Assembly (NCBI RefSeq): GCF_005081445.1
Contig: NZ_CP034873.1
Coordinates: 496,001-560,000, forward strand
Direction of reading: 5' to 3'
Origin: Buchnera aphidicola (Hyadaphis tataricae)
GTDB lineage: Bacteria; Pseudomonadota; Gammaproteobacteria; Enterobacterales; Enterobacteriaceae
Length of the DNA: 64,000 nucleotides
How positions within the stretch are numbered: position 1 is the stretch's first letter; every line of letters starts with the position of its first letter. The translations under genes were made by a program, and so were the position numbers. Below the pieces are notes generated by a model, which did no database searches, was not told the origin of the DNA, and was given only the letters and a program-made list of their open reading frames with translations. Positions 53,831 to 64,000 of this stretch are shown here, in pieces.

Positions 53831-54199
53831 CTAAAGTACTTCTGGAGCTAATGAAATAATTTTCATAAACTTTTCTGTTCTTAGTTCACGGGTAACAGGA
53901 CCAAATACACGAGTGCCTATAGGTTGTTCATTATTATTTAAAACAACGCAAGAATTAGTATCGAAACGAACAATAGAGCCATCAGAACGTCTTACTCCTT
54001 TTTTAGTCCTAACTATTACAGCTTTTAATACTTCTCCCTTTTTGACTTTACCTCTTGGTATAGCTTCTTTAATTGTAATTTTAACAATATCGCCGATATT
54101 TGCATATCGACGATGGGAACCACCCAACACTTTAATACACATTGCAGAACGTGCCCCAGAATTATCTGCTACATTTAAAATTGTTTGTTCTTGAATCAT
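53831..54199 (-). CDS. rplN: 50S ribosomal protein L14
   Basis: L14 forms an intersubunit bridge. The 122-residue product (E. coli 123) has [38 protein letters not shown] and [14 protein letters not shown] strong SD, GGGGAG, lies eleven bases ahead of the ATG. First gene of the spc operon. Confidence 0.98.
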   Translation of the reverse strand: MIQEQTILNVADNSGARSAMCIKVLGGSHRRYANIGDIVKITIKEAIPRGKVKKGEVLKAVIVRTKKGVRRSDGSIVRFDTNSCVVLNNNEQPIGTRVFGPVTRELRTEKFMKIISLAPEVL

Positions 54200-54253
54200 G
54201 TTTTTATGCTCCCCAATGTTTTCAATAAATAGAATGATGAAAAAAATAATTTT

Positions 54254-54259
54254 ATTATA
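54254..54259 (-). promoter_or_regulatory. Candidate -10 box of the spc operon promoter
   Basis: TATAAT occurs on the minus strand in the 123-base spacer between rpsQ and rplN, where E. coli has its spc promoter. No good -35 is visible at 16-18 bases, so support is positional plus one hexamer. Confidence 0.4.
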
Positions 54260-54322
54260 ACATCAGTTATACGGTATTAATAGAAAACATGATATGACTT
54301 AAATTTTTTAATTGTATTTTAA

Positions 54323-54574
54323 CTATGAAACATGTTTTTTAATAATTCGAAATAAGATCCAAGATTTTGTTTTAGAAATTGGACGAGATGCTTTAATTTC
54401 TACAAAATCACCTACAGAACATTCATTTTTTTCATCATGAATGTGTAACTTTGTAGTACGTTTGATAAATTTTTCATAAATAGCATGTTTTACAACACGC
54501 TCGATAGAAACAATAGCAGACTTTTGCATCTTGTTACTTAACACAAATCCCTTTAAAGTTCGTGTTTTATCCAT
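54323..54574 (-). CDS. rpsQ: 30S ribosomal protein S17
   Basis: S17 is an OB-fold primary binder of 16S rRNA. The 83-residue product (E. coli 84) has [40 protein letters not shown] and SKTKSW. Its start overlaps the rpmC stop by one base. Last gene of the S10 operon. Confidence 0.97.
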   Translation of the reverse strand: MDKTRTLKGFVLSNKMQKSAIVSIERVVKHAIYEKFIKRTTKLHIHDEKNECSVGDFVEIKASRPISKTKSWILFRIIKKHVS

Positions 54575-54771
54575 TATGTAATCCTTCTCATCTCATGTAA
54601 TACAGTTTTTACTTGTGCAATATTTCTGCGAACTTTTCTTAGCAAATGGGGTTGTTTTAATTTTCCAGATACAGACTGCATACGAAGATTAAATTGCTCT
54701 CTAAATAGTTGTATAAGTTCTATGTTAAGATCTCTTTTGTTTTTTGTTCGCAATTTAAAGATTTCTTTCAT
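54574..54771 (-). CDS. rpmC: 50S ribosomal protein L29
   Basis: L29 sits at the tunnel exit beside L23. The 65-residue product (E. coli 63) is two long helices, with [18 protein letters not shown] and [14 protein letters not shown]. It overlaps rplP by 4 bases and rpsQ by 1, indicating coupled translation. Confidence 0.97.
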   Translation of the reverse strand: MKEIFKLRTKNKRDLNIELIQLFREQFNLRMQSVSGKLKQPHLLRKVRRNIAQVKTVLHEMRRIT

Positions 54772-55181
54772 CGCACCACCATTTTTGACACAAAAATTGT
54801 TTTCACAGGTAACTTAGCAGCTGCTAATTTAAAGGCTTCTCGTGATTCTTCTTCTGTGACTCCATCTAATTCATAAAGAATCTTTCCAGGCTGTACTAAA
54901 GCTACCCAATATTCTACATTTCCTTTTCCTTTACCCATTCGAACTTCTAATGGCTTTTGAGTAATAGGTTTATCAGGAAAAATACGTATCCACATTTTAC
55001 CTTGTCGCTTAATACAACGAGTAATAGCACGTCTAGCTGATTCAATTTGACGTGCAGTTAACCGTCCTCTATCAATAGCCTGTAAACCAAAAATACCAAA
55101 ATTAATACTGGCACCAGAAGCTAAACCACGATTTCGTCCTTTATGCATTTTTCGAAATTTAGTACGTTTTGGTTGCAACAT
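54768..55181 (-). CDS. rplP: 50S ribosomal protein L16
   Basis: L16 helps place the A-site tRNA. The 137-residue product (E. coli 136) has [40 protein letters not shown] and [21 protein letters not shown]10 operon, between rpsC and rpmC. Confidence 0.98.
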   Translation of the reverse strand: MLQPKRTKFRKMHKGRNRGLASGASINFGIFGLQAIDRGRLTARQIESARRAITRCIKRQGKMWIRIFPDKPITQKPLEVRMGKGKGNVEYWVALVQPGKILYELDGVTEEESREAFKLAAAKLPVKTIFVSKMVVR

Positions 55182-55202
55182 CAGAAACTCTCCTATCTTA
55201 CA

Positions 55203-55904
55203 TTATTTTCGATTTTTGCGATGCTGCTTTTTTGTTTGAACAGAAGGTTTTTCTAACTTGTCAATCGCTTCCATACCACCTAATATTTCACCTTTAAAAA
55301 TCCATACTTTTACACCTATCACACCATATGTTGTATGAGCTTCGGAAGTACTATAATCAATATTTGCACGTAAAGTATGTAGTGGCACCCTACCTTCTCT
55401 ATACCATTCTCTACGAGCTATTTCCGCGCCACCTAAACGACCACTAACTTCAACTTTAATTCCTTGTGCTCCCTGTCTCATAGCGTTTTGAACTGATCTT
55501 TTCATTGCGCGTCGAAACATGACTCTTCTTTCTAATTGCGAAGTAATGCTGTCTGAAACAAGCTTGGCATCAAGTTCAGGTTTTCGAATTTCAGAAATAT
55601 TGATTTGCACTGGTACGTTAGTAATTTTAGCGATAGCTACTCGCAATTTTTCTACATCCTCTCCTTTTTTTCCAATAACAATGCCTGGTCTCGCAGTATA
55701 AATAGTAACACGAATACTTTTTGCAGGCCTTTCAATAATAATCCTAGAAATAGATGCTTTGGACAATTCTTGCATTAAAAATTGACGAACTTTATAATCA
55801 CTATCTAAATTATTAGCAAAATCTTTAGTACCTGAAAACCAAACCGAATTCCATTTTTTTATTATACCTAGTCTCATACCATTAGGATGTACTTTCTGAC
55901 CCAT
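55203..55904 (-). CDS. rpsC: 30S ribosomal protein S3
   Basis: S3 forms the mRNA entry helicase with S4 and S5. The 233-residue product equals E. coli and contains the KH motif [18 protein letters not shown] and the S3 C-terminal block [28 protein letters not shown] lies upstream. S10 operon. Confidence 0.98.
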   Translation of the reverse strand: MGQKVHPNGMRLGIIKKWNSVWFSGTKDFANNLDSDYKVRQFLMQELSKASISRIIIERPAKSIRVTIYTARPGIVIGKKGEDVEKLRVAIAKITNVPVQINISEIRKPELDAKLVSDSITSQLERRVMFRRAMKRSVQNAMRQGAQGIKVEVSGRLGGAEIARREWYREGRVPLHTLRANIDYSTSEAHTTYGVIGVKVWIFKGEILGGMEAIDKLEKPSVQTKKQHRKNRK

Positions 55905-55922
55905 TATTATTTCTCTCCAATA

Positions 55923-56255
55923 TTAACGATCAGATACGATTACCGTTATATGACTAGTACGTTTTAAAATACGATCTGCACGTCCTTTCGCACGCGGCAT
56001 CATTCTTTTCATTGTTGAACCTTCATTAACGAAAATTTTTTTAATAATTAATTGATCAATATCAGCACCATTATTGTGTTCTGCATTCGCTATAGCAGAC
56101 TCTAGAACTTTTTTTACTAACAATGCTGCTTTTTTTTTAGTATATGTTAGAATATCTAATGCTGTTGTCACATTTTTACCACGAATTAAATTTACAATCA
56201 AACGCAGTTTTTGAGCTGAAGATTTCGCTTGTCGATGTTGAGCTAATGTTTCCAT
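55923..56255 (-). CDS. rplV: 50S ribosomal protein L22
   Basis: L22 lines the peptide tunnel. The 110-residue product equals E. coli and has [20 protein letters not shown] and the tunnel-loop region [20 protein letters not shown]. The C-terminus [10 protein letters not shown] matches. S10 operon. Confidence 0.98.
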   Translation of the reverse strand: METLAQHRQAKSSAQKLRLIVNLIRGKNVTTALDILTYTKKKAALLVKKVLESAIANAEHNNGADIDQLIIKKIFVNEGSTMKRMMPRAKGRADRILKRTSHITVIVSDR

Positions 56256-56271
56256 TTATATTTCCTCTGCT

Positions 56272-56550
56272 TTAACGTTTTTTTACTTTTTTATCAGCGG
56301 TATGCCCTCTGTAAGTACGCGTTAAAGCAAATTCACCTAGTTTATGACCGACCATTTCTTCGGTAACAAATATAGGTATATGATTTCTACCATTATGAAC
56401 AGATATTGTTAAACCGACCATATTAGGAAAAATTGTTGAACGTCTTGACCAAGTTTTTATAGGTTTTTTATCGTTTGTTTTAATAGATTTTTCTACTTTT
56501 TTAAACAAACTCAAATCAATATAAGGCCCTTTTTTAAGAGAACGTGGCAT
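56272..56550 (-). CDS. rpsS: 30S ribosomal protein S19
   Basis: S19 contacts A-site tRNA through the 30S head. The ATG at 56550 gives 92 residues as in E. coli, beginning [26 protein letters not shown] lies nine bases before it. The longer ORF start at 56574 is rejected. [20 protein letters not shown] is conserved. Confidence 0.97.
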   Translation of the reverse strand: MPRSLKKGPYIDLSLFKKVEKSIKTNDKKPIKTWSRRSTIFPNMVGLTISVHNGRNHIPIFVTEEMVGHKLGEFALTRTYRGHTADKKVKKR

Positions 56551-56576
56551 GTGAAAATGATCCTCTTTTGACATTG

Positions 56577-57398
56577 TTATTTAACACGATGACGTAGAAT
56601 AAACCTTTCAGTACGCTTATTTTTACGAGTTTTTTTGCCTTTAGTTTGCACACCCCAAGGAGTTACAGGATGTTTACCAAAATTTCTCCCCTCTCCGCCT
56701 CCATGAGGGTGATCAACAGGATTCATTGCTGTACCACGAACAGTTGGGCGAACTCCTATCCAACGTGAAGCACCTGCTTTGCCCAATACTTTTAACATAT
56801 TTTCTGAGTTTCCTACTTCACCGATAGTGGCTCTACAATTAGATCGTATTTTTCTAATTTCTCCAGAACGTAATCTTAAGGTAGCATACTGTTTTTCACA
56901 TGCTACTAATTGCACATAACTTCCTGCTGCACGGGCAATTTGTCCTCCTTTACCTGGTTTCATTTCTACATTATGAATGAATGTTCCCGCAGGAATATTT
57001 TCTACAGGCAAACAATTTCCTATTTTAATAGGAGCATGAATTCCAGACATGACACTATCTCCTAGCTTCAAATTTTTTGGAGCTAAAATATAATTTCTTT
57101 GCCCATCTTTATATAATATTAGAGCAATATTAGAAGAACGATTAGGATCATATTCAAATCTTTGAACAATAGCTTCTATACCATCTCTAATTCTTTTAAA
57201 ATCTACAATACGATATGCTCTTTTGTGTCCACCACCAATATGACGGGTTGTAATTCTTCCATTATTATTACGCCCTCCAGTCTTGCTCTTCTTTTTTAAT
57301 AGAGAAGAATGCGGTTTTCCTTTATGCAAATCTTTATTGATGATCTTAATAACGTGACGACGACCTGGAGACGTTGGTTTACATTTCACAATTGACAC
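56577..57398 (-). CDS. rplB: 50S ribosomal protein L2
   Basis: L2 is central to subunit joining and the peptidyl-transferase centre. The 273-residue product equals E. coli; [20 protein letters not shown] and the functional [20 protein letters not shown] are present. The start is GTG at 57398, with AAGGA upstream separated from it by a run of ten A (T 57399-57408). Confidence 0.97.
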   Translation of the reverse strand: MSIVKCKPTSPGRRHVIKIINKDLHKGKPHSSLLKKKSKTGGRNNNGRITTRHIGGGHKRAYRIVDFKRIRDGIEAIVQRFEYDPNRSSNIALILYKDGQRNYILAPKNLKLGDSVMSGIHAPIKIGNCLPVENIPAGTFIHNVEMKPGKGGQIARAAGSYVQLVACEKQYATLRLRSGEIRKIRSNCRATIGEVGNSENMLKVLGKAGASRWIGVRPTVRGTAMNPVDHPHGGGEGRNFGKHPVTPWGVQTKGKKTRKNKRTERFILRHRVK

Positions 57399-57414
57399 TT
57401 TTTTTTTCCTTCAA

Positions 57415-57717
57415 TTACTCTATATTTCCTATAAAGTCTAAATTATACCCTTTTTTTATTTTAATATAGGCTTTTTTCCAGTCACTTTTTTGGACAATAC
57501 GATTAGATTGACGTTTTTTTTTCCCTTTTACTTTTAATGTTTTGACGTTATCTACTTCCACATCAAAAATTTTTTTAACCGCACATTTAATTTCATACTT
57601 GGTTGCATTTTTTAAAACTTTTAATACTATAGTATTACGTTTTTCTGCGGATATAGAAGATTTTTCAGAAACATGTGGAGCAAGTAATATTTTTAACAAA
57701 CGTTCTTCTAAAATCAT
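57415..57717 (-). CDS. rplW: 50S ribosomal protein L23
   Basis: L23 at the tunnel exit docks trigger factor and SRP, both encoded in this window. The 100-residue product equals E. coli and has [20 protein letters not shown] and [16 protein letters not shown]. It overlaps rplD by 4 bases. Confidence 0.97.
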   Translation of the reverse strand: MILEERLLKILLAPHVSEKSSISAEKRNTIVLKVLKNATKYEIKCAVKKIFDVEVDNVKTLKVKGKKKRQSNRIVQKSDWKKAYIKIKKGYNLDFIGNIE

Positions 57718-58319
57718 GCAAGCATCTCCTCTAATTGTTTAATTGCCTGAACAGTCATAATAACTTGATCCGGAACAATTAGACTAATAGGATTAATAGC
57801 ATTTAAATTTTTAACATCCACTGAGTACAAATTTCTAGATGCAAGAAATAAATTATGCTCGATTTTATGTTTAATAATTAGTAACTTTTTAAAGTTTATA
57901 TCTTTTAATTTTTCTATTAATAGTTTTGTTTTTGGTAAATTTAAAGAAAAATCGTTAAAAACTATTAATCGATTTTGACGTATTAGTTCGGAAAAAATAC
58001 TTTTTAATGCACCACGATACATTTTTTTATTGACTTTCTGACCATATTCTTGTGGTTTTGCAGCAAACGTCACGCCACCTGATCGCCAAATTGGACTTCT
58101 AAAAGATCCTGCACGAGCACGACCTGTTCCTTTTTGACGCCATGGTTTTCTTCCTGAACCTGAAACCTCAGCACGACTTTTTTGAGCTCTAGTACCTTGA
58201 CGAGTCGATGCTGCATAAGAAACAACAACTTGATGAATTAGAGCCTTATTAAAATCACGATTAAAAATGGTTTCAGAAACACTAAGAAAAGTCTGTATGT
58301 CTTTAACTACTAATTGCAT
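57714..58319 (-). CDS. rplD: 50S ribosomal protein L4
   Basis: L4 reaches into the tunnel and in E. coli represses the S10 operon at transcription and translation. The 201-residue product equals E. coli; the loop [20 protein letters not shown] and [20 protein letters not shown] is conserved. S10 operon. Confidence 0.98.
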   Translation of the reverse strand: MQLVVKDIQTFLSVSETIFNRDFNKALIHQVVVSYAASTRQGTRAQKSRAEVSGSGRKPWRQKGTGRARAGSFRSPIWRSGGVTFAAKPQEYGQKVNKKMYRGALKSIFSELIRQNRLIVFNDFSLNLPKTKLLIEKLKDINFKKLLIIKHKIEHNLFLASRNLYSVDVKNLNAINPISLIVPDQVIMTVQAIKQLEEMLA

Positions 58320-58336
58320 TTTTTACTCCTCACTGC

Positions 58337-58966
58337 TCAAACCTTAATAGCTGGCTTAACGATAAGATTGCTACCAGTAGCACCGGGAACAGCGCCTTTT
58401 ACCAAAAGAAGATTTTTTTTCTCGTCAACATCTACTATATTTAAACTTTGTACCGTAACACGATGATTTCCTAATTGACCTGCCATTTTTTTTCCCTTAA
58501 ATACTCTACCAGGAGTTTGATTTTGTCCAATAGATCCAGGGACTCTATGCGACAAAGAATTACCATGAGTAGCATCTTGAGTAGAAAAATTCCAACGTTT
58601 TACTGTTCCGCTGAAACCCTTTCCTTTAGAAAATCCTGTAATATCAACTTTTTTGATATTTTTAAAAATATTTATATTAATGTTTTGTCCCACTTTAAAA
58701 CAGTGATCTCGATTAATTCTGAATTCCCATAAACCTCTTCCTGGAACAACACCAGATTTAAAAAAATGACCTGATCTTGGTTTGTTTAACTTAGCTCTTT
58801 TGATTGTACCAGTTGTAACTTGAATCGCACAATAAAGATCAGTTTTTATGTTTTTTACCTGTGTGATACGATTTTCTTGAAGTTCAATGACTGTAACAGG
58901 AATTGAAGCACCCTCTTCAGTAAAAATACGAGTCATACCAAGTTTTTTTCCAATTAAACCAATCAT
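58337..58966 (-). CDS. rplC: 50S ribosomal protein L3
   Basis: L3 starts 50S assembly and reaches the peptidyl-transferase centre. The 209-residue product equals E. coli; [39 protein letters not shown] and [20 protein letters not shown] are present, with the modifiable Gln in IGQNQTPG. S10 operon, after rpsJ. Confidence 0.98.
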   Translation of the reverse strand: MIGLIGKKLGMTRIFTEEGASIPVTVIELQENRITQVKNIKTDLYCAIQVTTGTIKRAKLNKPRSGHFFKSGVVPGRGLWEFRINRDHCFKVGQNININIFKNIKKVDITGFSKGKGFSGTVKRWNFSTQDATHGNSLSHRVPGSIGQNQTPGRVFKGKKMAGQLGNHRVTVQSLNIVDVDEKKNLLLVKGAVPGATGSNLIVKPAIKV

Positions 58967-59001
58967 TTTATGAATACCTTAATCATATATATCTATTTTT
59001 A

Positions 59002-59631
<630 letters not shown>

Positions 59632-60816
59632 TCAATTTAAAACCTTAGAAACTACACCAGCACCGACAGTACGACCTCCTTCACGTATAGCAAAACGTAA
59701 TCCATCGGTCATCGCAATAGGATTAATCAAGGTTACAGTCATTTTGATATTATCTCCTGGCATGACCATTTCAATACCCTCGGGCAATTCAATGGAACCA
59801 GTAACGTCAGTAGTTCTGAAATAGAACTGTGGTCGATATCCTTTGAAAAATGGAGTATGACGACCTCCTTCTTCTTTAGATAACACATAAACCTCAGATT
59901 CAAATGTTGTATGCGGATGAATACTACCTGGTTTTGCTAGAACTTGTCCTCTTTCAATTTCATCACGTTTTGTACCACGTAATAAGATACCTACATTTTC
60001 TCCAGCTCTACCTTCATCTAATAATTTTCTAAACATTTCTACACCGGTGCAAGTAGTTTTAGTAGTTTTTTTAATACCTACAATCTCTACTTCTTCACCA
60101 ACTTTAATTACGCCTTTTTCTACTCTTCCAGTTACTACTGTACCTCTTCCAGAGATAGAAAACACATCTTCTATAGGTAATAAAAAAGGTTGATCAATTG
60201 ATCTTTTTGGTTCAGGAATATAACTATCCAAAAACACAGATAAATCTAATATTTTTGATTCCCATTCAGGATCGCCTTCTAATGCTTTAAGCGCTGATCC
60301 ACGAACAATAGGAGTATCATCTCCTGGAAAATCATATTGGGTTAATAAGTCACGAACTTCCATTTCTACTAACTCTAATAATTCTTCATCATCTACCATA
60401 TCACATTTATTAAGAAAAACAACGATATAGGGTACTCCAACTTGTCTACCTAACAAAATATGTTCACGAGTTTGAGGCATAGGTCCATCAGTTGCGGCTA
60501 CTACTAAAATAGCACCGTCCATTTGAGCAGCGCCTGTAATCATATTTTTTATATAATCAGCATGACCGGGACAATCCACGTGAGCGTAATGTCTTAATGC
60601 AGTATCATACTCTACATGAGAAGTATTAATCGTTATTCCTCTAGCTTTTTCTTCTGGAGCATTATCAATTTGATCAAAAGCACGTGCAGAACCACCATAT
60701 TTTTTAGATAAAACAGTTGTAATCGCTGCAGTTAAAGTAGTTTTACCATGATCTACATGACCAATGGTTCCGACGTTTATATGTGGTTTTAAACGTTGAA
60801 ATTTTTCTTTAGACAT
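59632..60816 (-). CDS. tufA: Elongation factor Tu
   Basis: EF-Tu delivers aminoacyl-tRNA to the ribosome. The 394-residue product equals E. coli EF-Tu and has [15 protein letters not shown] (G1), the RGITI switch I, DCPGHADY (G3), NKCD (G4) and SALKALEGD near G5. Near identity to E. coli and lower A+T bias show very strong selection. It is the last gene of the str operon rpsL-rpsG-fusA-tufA. Confidence 0.99.
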   Translation of the reverse strand: MSKEKFQRLKPHINVGTIGHVDHGKTTLTAAITTVLSKKYGGSARAFDQIDNAPEEKARGITINTSHVEYDTALRHYAHVDCPGHADYIKNMITGAAQMDGAILVVAATDGPMPQTREHILLGRQVGVPYIVVFLNKCDMVDDEELLELVEMEVRDLLTQYDFPGDDTPIVRGSALKALEGDPEWESKILDLSVFLDSYIPEPKRSIDQPFLLPIEDVFSISGRGTVVTGRVEKGVIKVGEEVEIVGIKKTTKTTCTGVEMFRKLLDEGRAGENVGILLRGTKRDEIERGQVLAKPGSIHPHTTFESEVYVLSKEEGGRHTPFFKGYRPQFYFRTTDVTGSIELPEGIEMVMPGDNIKMTVTLINPIAMTDGLRFAIREGGRTVGAGVVSKVLN

Positions 60817-60880
60817 TATTTATTCCTTTGATAACATATTTTTTATTAAAAAATATTGTATACGTTATAGCAAAAAACTT

Positions 60881-62980
60881 CTACTTTTCTCTTTTTTCAA
60901 TAATCATGGAAGCAATATTCAATGGTGCTTCTGTATATTTTAAAAATTCCATAGAATATGATGCCCGTCCTTGAGTTTGTGAACGCAAATCAGTAGCATA
61001 ACCAAACATTTCAGATAAAGGAACGCATGCTTTAATAATTTTACCTATTGATAAATCAATCATTCCTTCAATCATTCCTCTTCTACGGTTTAAATCGCCT
61101 ATTACATCCCCCATATAATCGTCTGGTGTTTCCACTTCAACTTTCATAATAGGTTCTAACAATATTGGTTTTGCTTTTTTAAAACCATTTTTAAATGCTA
61201 TAGAAGCAGCTAATTTAAATGCTAATTCAGAAGAATCAACATCGTGATATGAACCAAAATAAAGACGAACTCCAATATCTACAACTGGATAACCCGCTAA
61301 CGGTCCATATTTTAATTGTTCTTGGATACCCTTATCAATTGCAGAAATGTATTCATTGGGTATTATTCCTCCTTTTATATCATTAATAAATAAATACCCT
61401 TCACCTCCTGGTTCTAATGGAAACAATTCTATAACAACATGACCATATTGACCTCTGCCTCCTGATTGCTTAATATGTTTTCCTTCAATATCTTGAACTT
61501 TATTCAAGATCGTTTCACGATACGCTACCTGAGGTTGTCCAATATTTGCATCTACACTAAATTCACGTTTCATTCGATCGATAATAATTTCTAAATGTAA
61601 TTCGCCCATTCCAGAAATGATAGTTTGATTTGATTCTTTATCAGTACGTACTCGAAAAGATGGATCTTCTTTTGCTAATCTACCTAAAGCTAAACCCATT
61701 TTCTCTTGATCTACTTTAGTTTTAGGTTCTACAGAAATAGATATCACTGGCTCTGGAAATTCCATTTTTTCTAAAATAATTGAATGATTTAAATCACACA
61801 AGGTATCTCCAGTTGTCACATCTTTTAAGCCGATAGCAGCTGCTATATCGCCTGCGTATACTTCTTTAATTTCTTCTCGTTTATTCGCATGCATCTGAAC
61901 AATTCTACCAAATCTTTCTTTTTTATTTTTTACAGAATTAAAAACAGTGTCTCCAGATTTTACAACTCCTGAATATACTCTAAAAAACGTTAAATTACCG
62001 ACAAATGGATCGTTAGCAATTTTAAAGGCTAACGCAGAAAAAGGAGCTGCGTCACTTGAAATTCTAACAGCAGGTGTGTTATTCGAACTTCCTTTAATAT
62101 CTTGAATTTCATTTGGAGCAGGTAAATATTCGATTATTGCATCTAATAAAGCTTGAACACCTTTATTTTTAAAAGCTGAACCACATGTAATCAATACAAT
62201 TTCGTCATTTAAAGCTCTTTTTCTTAAACCGGATTTAATTTCTCTTTCAGACAACAATTCACCATTCAAATATTTTTCTAATAAAAGTTCATCAGATTCT
62301 ACAGCAGATTCAATGAGTTTTTGATGCCATTTTTGAGCTAAAATATCCATATCTTTTGGAATATTATCGTAAATAAAAGTTAATCCTTGATCACTATCTT
62401 GCCAATAAATAGCTTTCATTTTAATTAAATCTATCACACCAATAAAATTTTCTTCTGATCCAATAGCTAATTGCAAGGGAACAGGATTGGCGCCTAATCG
62501 TATTTTAATTTGATTGACTACTTTTAAAAAATTTGCACCCATACGATCCATTTTATTAACGAAAGCAATCCGAGGCACATTATATTTATTTGCTTGACGC
62601 CAAACAGTTTCTGACTGAGGTTGGACTCCTCCAACAGCACAATAAACCATAACAGCACCATCTAATACACGCATAGATCGTTCTACTTCTATAGTAAAAT
62701 CTACATGTCCAGGAGTATCGATAATATTGATTCTATGTGGTTTAAACTGTTTTGCCATACCACTCCAAAATGCAGTAGTAGCCGCTGACGTAATGGTGAT
62801 ACCTCGTTCTTGCTCTTGTGCCATCCAATCCATGGTGGCAGCGCCATCATGTACTTCACCAATTTTGTGATTAATACCGGTATAAAATAAAATTCTTTCA
62901 GTTGTAGTAGTTTTTCCAGCATCTATATGAGCACTAATTCCAATGTTACGATAACGAGCAATAGGTGTTATACGAGACAT
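60881..62980 (-). CDS. fusA: Elongation factor G
   Basis: EF-G drives translocation and, with RRF, ribosome recycling. The ATG at 62980 gives 699 residues (E. coli 704), beginning [18 protein letters not shown]; the ORF start at 63013 is rejected. G motifs [29 protein letters not shown] and NKMDR are present, plus the domain IV tip region [15 protein letters not shown]. It lies between rpsG and tufA. Confidence 0.98.
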   Translation of the reverse strand: MSRITPIARYRNIGISAHIDAGKTTTTERILFYTGINHKIGEVHDGAATMDWMAQEQERGITITSAATTAFWSGMAKQFKPHRINIIDTPGHVDFTIEVERSMRVLDGAVMVYCAVGGVQPQSETVWRQANKYNVPRIAFVNKMDRMGANFLKVVNQIKIRLGANPVPLQLAIGSEENFIGVIDLIKMKAIYWQDSDQGLTFIYDNIPKDMDILAQKWHQKLIESAVESDELLLEKYLNGELLSEREIKSGLRKRALNDEIVLITCGSAFKNKGVQALLDAIIEYLPAPNEIQDIKGSSNNTPAVRISSDAAPFSALAFKIANDPFVGNLTFFRVYSGVVKSGDTVFNSVKNKKERFGRIVQMHANKREEIKEVYAGDIAAAIGLKDVTTGDTLCDLNHSIILEKMEFPEPVISISVEPKTKVDQEKMGLALGRLAKEDPSFRVRTDKESNQTIISGMGELHLEIIIDRMKREFSVDANIGQPQVAYRETILNKVQDIEGKHIKQSGGRGQYGHVVIELFPLEPGGEGYLFINDIKGGIIPNEYISAIDKGIQEQLKYGPLAGYPVVDIGVRLYFGSYHDVDSSELAFKLAASIAFKNGFKKAKPILLEPIMKVEVETPDDYMGDVIGDLNRRRGMIEGMIDLSIGKIIKACVPLSEMFGYATDLRSQTQGRASYSMEFLKYTEAPLNIASMIIEKREK

Positions 62981-63089
62981 TATCTTTCTCTTATGTTTAG
63001 TTTTTTTGAACAATTAAAATCTGTAAGGAAAATTAAGATGATTGTCTCAACATCATCTATAAAAATGCAAAATTATTACACGATACTAT

Positions 63090-63560
63090 TTACCAACGAT
63101 AATGAGCAAAAGCTTTATTAGCCTCTGCCATTTTATGGATTTCTTCTTTCTTTTTTACTGCGGCGCCTCTGTTTTCTACTGCATCATATAATTCATTTGA
63201 CAAACGCAAAGACATTGATTTATCTGTTCTTTTACGAGCGGATTCAACAATCCAACGCATAGCTAAAGCGTTTCTTCTAATTGGCCGCACTTCAACTGGA
63301 ACTTGATAAGTAGACCCGCCAACACGACGTGATTTGACTTCCACTATTGGACGAACATGTTCTAAAGCTATTTCAAATACTTCTAATTCTTTTTTATCGG
63401 TACGTTTAGATAAATTTTTTAATGCAGTATAAACAATAACTTCTGCGATGGATTTTTTACCATCCACCATAAGAATATTGATAAATTTAGCTAGTAATTC
63501 GGAAGAAAATTTTGGATCAGGTAAAATTTTTCTAGCACCAATAATACGACGACGTGGCAT
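63090..63560 (-). CDS. rpsG: 30S ribosomal protein S7
   Basis: S7 nucleates the 30S head and in E. coli represses the str operon. The ATG at 63560 gives 156 residues, beginning [18 protein letters not shown], with GGAG six bases before it; the ORF start at 63596 is rejected. It ends at AHYRW, without the extra tail of E. coli K-12 S7. The spacer to fusA is 109 bases. Confidence 0.98.
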   Translation of the reverse strand: MPRRRIIGARKILPDPKFSSELLAKFINILMVDGKKSIAEVIVYTALKNLSKRTDKKELEVFEIALEHVRPIVEVKSRRVGGSTYQVPVEVRPIRRNALAMRWIVESARKRTDKSMSLRLSNELYDAVENRGAAVKKKEEIHKMAEANKAFAHYRW

Positions 63561-63621
63561 AAATACTCCATATAATTTAAATAAAAAAATAATCATGTTA
63601 TCTTATAATAATAGAACTATT

Positions 63622-63996
63622 TCATGCTTTAGGTTTTTTAACTCCATATTTAGAGCGTCCTTTTTTGCGTTCTTTAACACCGGCACAGTCTAATGAACCT
63701 CTAACAATATGATATCGAACTCCTGGTAAATCTTTAACCCTACCACCTCTAATCAAAATTACAGAATGTTCTTGTAAATTATGCCCTTCTCCTCCAATAT
63801 ACGCAGTCACTTCAAACCCATTAGTTAACCTTACACGACATACTTTTCTAAGTGCTGAGTTAGGTTTTTTAGGTGTTGTTGTATATACTCTAGTACACAC
63901 TCCTCTTTTTTGAGGGCTCCCATCTAATGCCGGAACATTACTTTTAATTACCTTACGTACACGTGGTTTACGCACTAATTGATTTACTGTGGCCAT
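63622..63996 (-). CDS. rpsL: 30S ribosomal protein S12
   Basis: S12 monitors codon-anticodon pairing in the decoding centre. The 124-residue product equals E. coli; [19 protein letters not shown] carries the wild-type Lys at the position linked to streptomycin resistance, and [19 protein letters not shown] is intact. It is the first gene of the str operon; its promoter lies beyond the window edge. Confidence 0.98.
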   Translation of the reverse strand: MATVNQLVRKPRVRKVIKSNVPALDGSPQKRGVCTRVYTTTPKKPNSALRKVCRVRLTNGFEVTAYIGGEGHNLQEHSVILIRGGRVKDLPGVRYHIVRGSLDCAGVKERKKGRSKYGVKKPKA

Positions 63997-64000
63997 TTAA

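Overview
The window is a gene-dense, very AT-rich piece of a reduced gammaproteobacterial chromosome. Gene content and order match Buchnera aphidicola, the primary endosymbiont of aphids. The main reasons are recB-recD-fMet tRNA-mltA, a ribD gene split in two, the cyoABCDE block, a 23S-5S rRNA unit without 16S, and the complete alpha, spc, S10 and str ribosomal operons, all with proteins close to those of E. coli. There is no phage, transposon, CRISPR array or defence island. Host aphid lineage cannot be decided from the sequence alone.

Layout. 1-3390: 3' part of recB and complete recD. 3391-3777: a gap where E. coli carries argA and amiC. 3778-8174: initiator tRNA, lytic transglycosylase mltA, then riboflavin and thiamine genes ribH, thiL, ribD1, ribD2 and nusB. 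8236-12538: dxs and ispA (isoprenoids), a frameshifted yajR transporter, and a divergent tusE that was not called as a full ORF because its start lies on the far side of a poly(A) frameshift. 12551-17301: cytochrome bo oxidase operon cyoABCDE. 17531-25869: bolA, tig, clpP, clpX, lon, ppiD (protein folding and turnover). 25958-30508: queC, the ABC exporter pair mdlA-mdlB, and the 4.5S RNA gene ffs. 30691-37881: dnaX (short gamma-like form), ybaB, htpG, adk, tRNA-Arg, folD, cysS, ybeD. 38007-41847: cspE, a bidirectional terminator, 5S and 23S rRNA, tRNA-Glu and their probable promoter. 41921-45576: aroE, tsaC, smg on the minus strand, facing away from def-fmt. 45652-63996: rplQ to rpsL, all on the minus strand.

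Working together. The ribosomal block, tRNAs, def/fmt (N-formyl-Met handling), cysS, ffs and elongation factors supply translation. ClpXP, Lon, HtpG, trigger factor and PpiD form the folding and proteolysis network. The cyo operon provides the terminal oxidase. ribH/ribD, thiL, folD, dxs/ispA and aroE serve cofactor, isoprenoid and shikimate metabolism.

The most interesting signals come from genome decay and its possible rescue: two neighbouring divergent genes (yajR and tusE) that are each one A short in a poly(A) run, an in-frame TGA that alone separates the two halves of ribD, and a 17-base identity between the upstream regions of ffs and of the tRNA-Glu/23S/5S unit. Several of these fit phenomena already reported for Buchnera. 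I see no evidence of a wholly new system. Many start codons were moved inward from the longest ORF, using family alignment and Shine-Dalgarno (SD) position.
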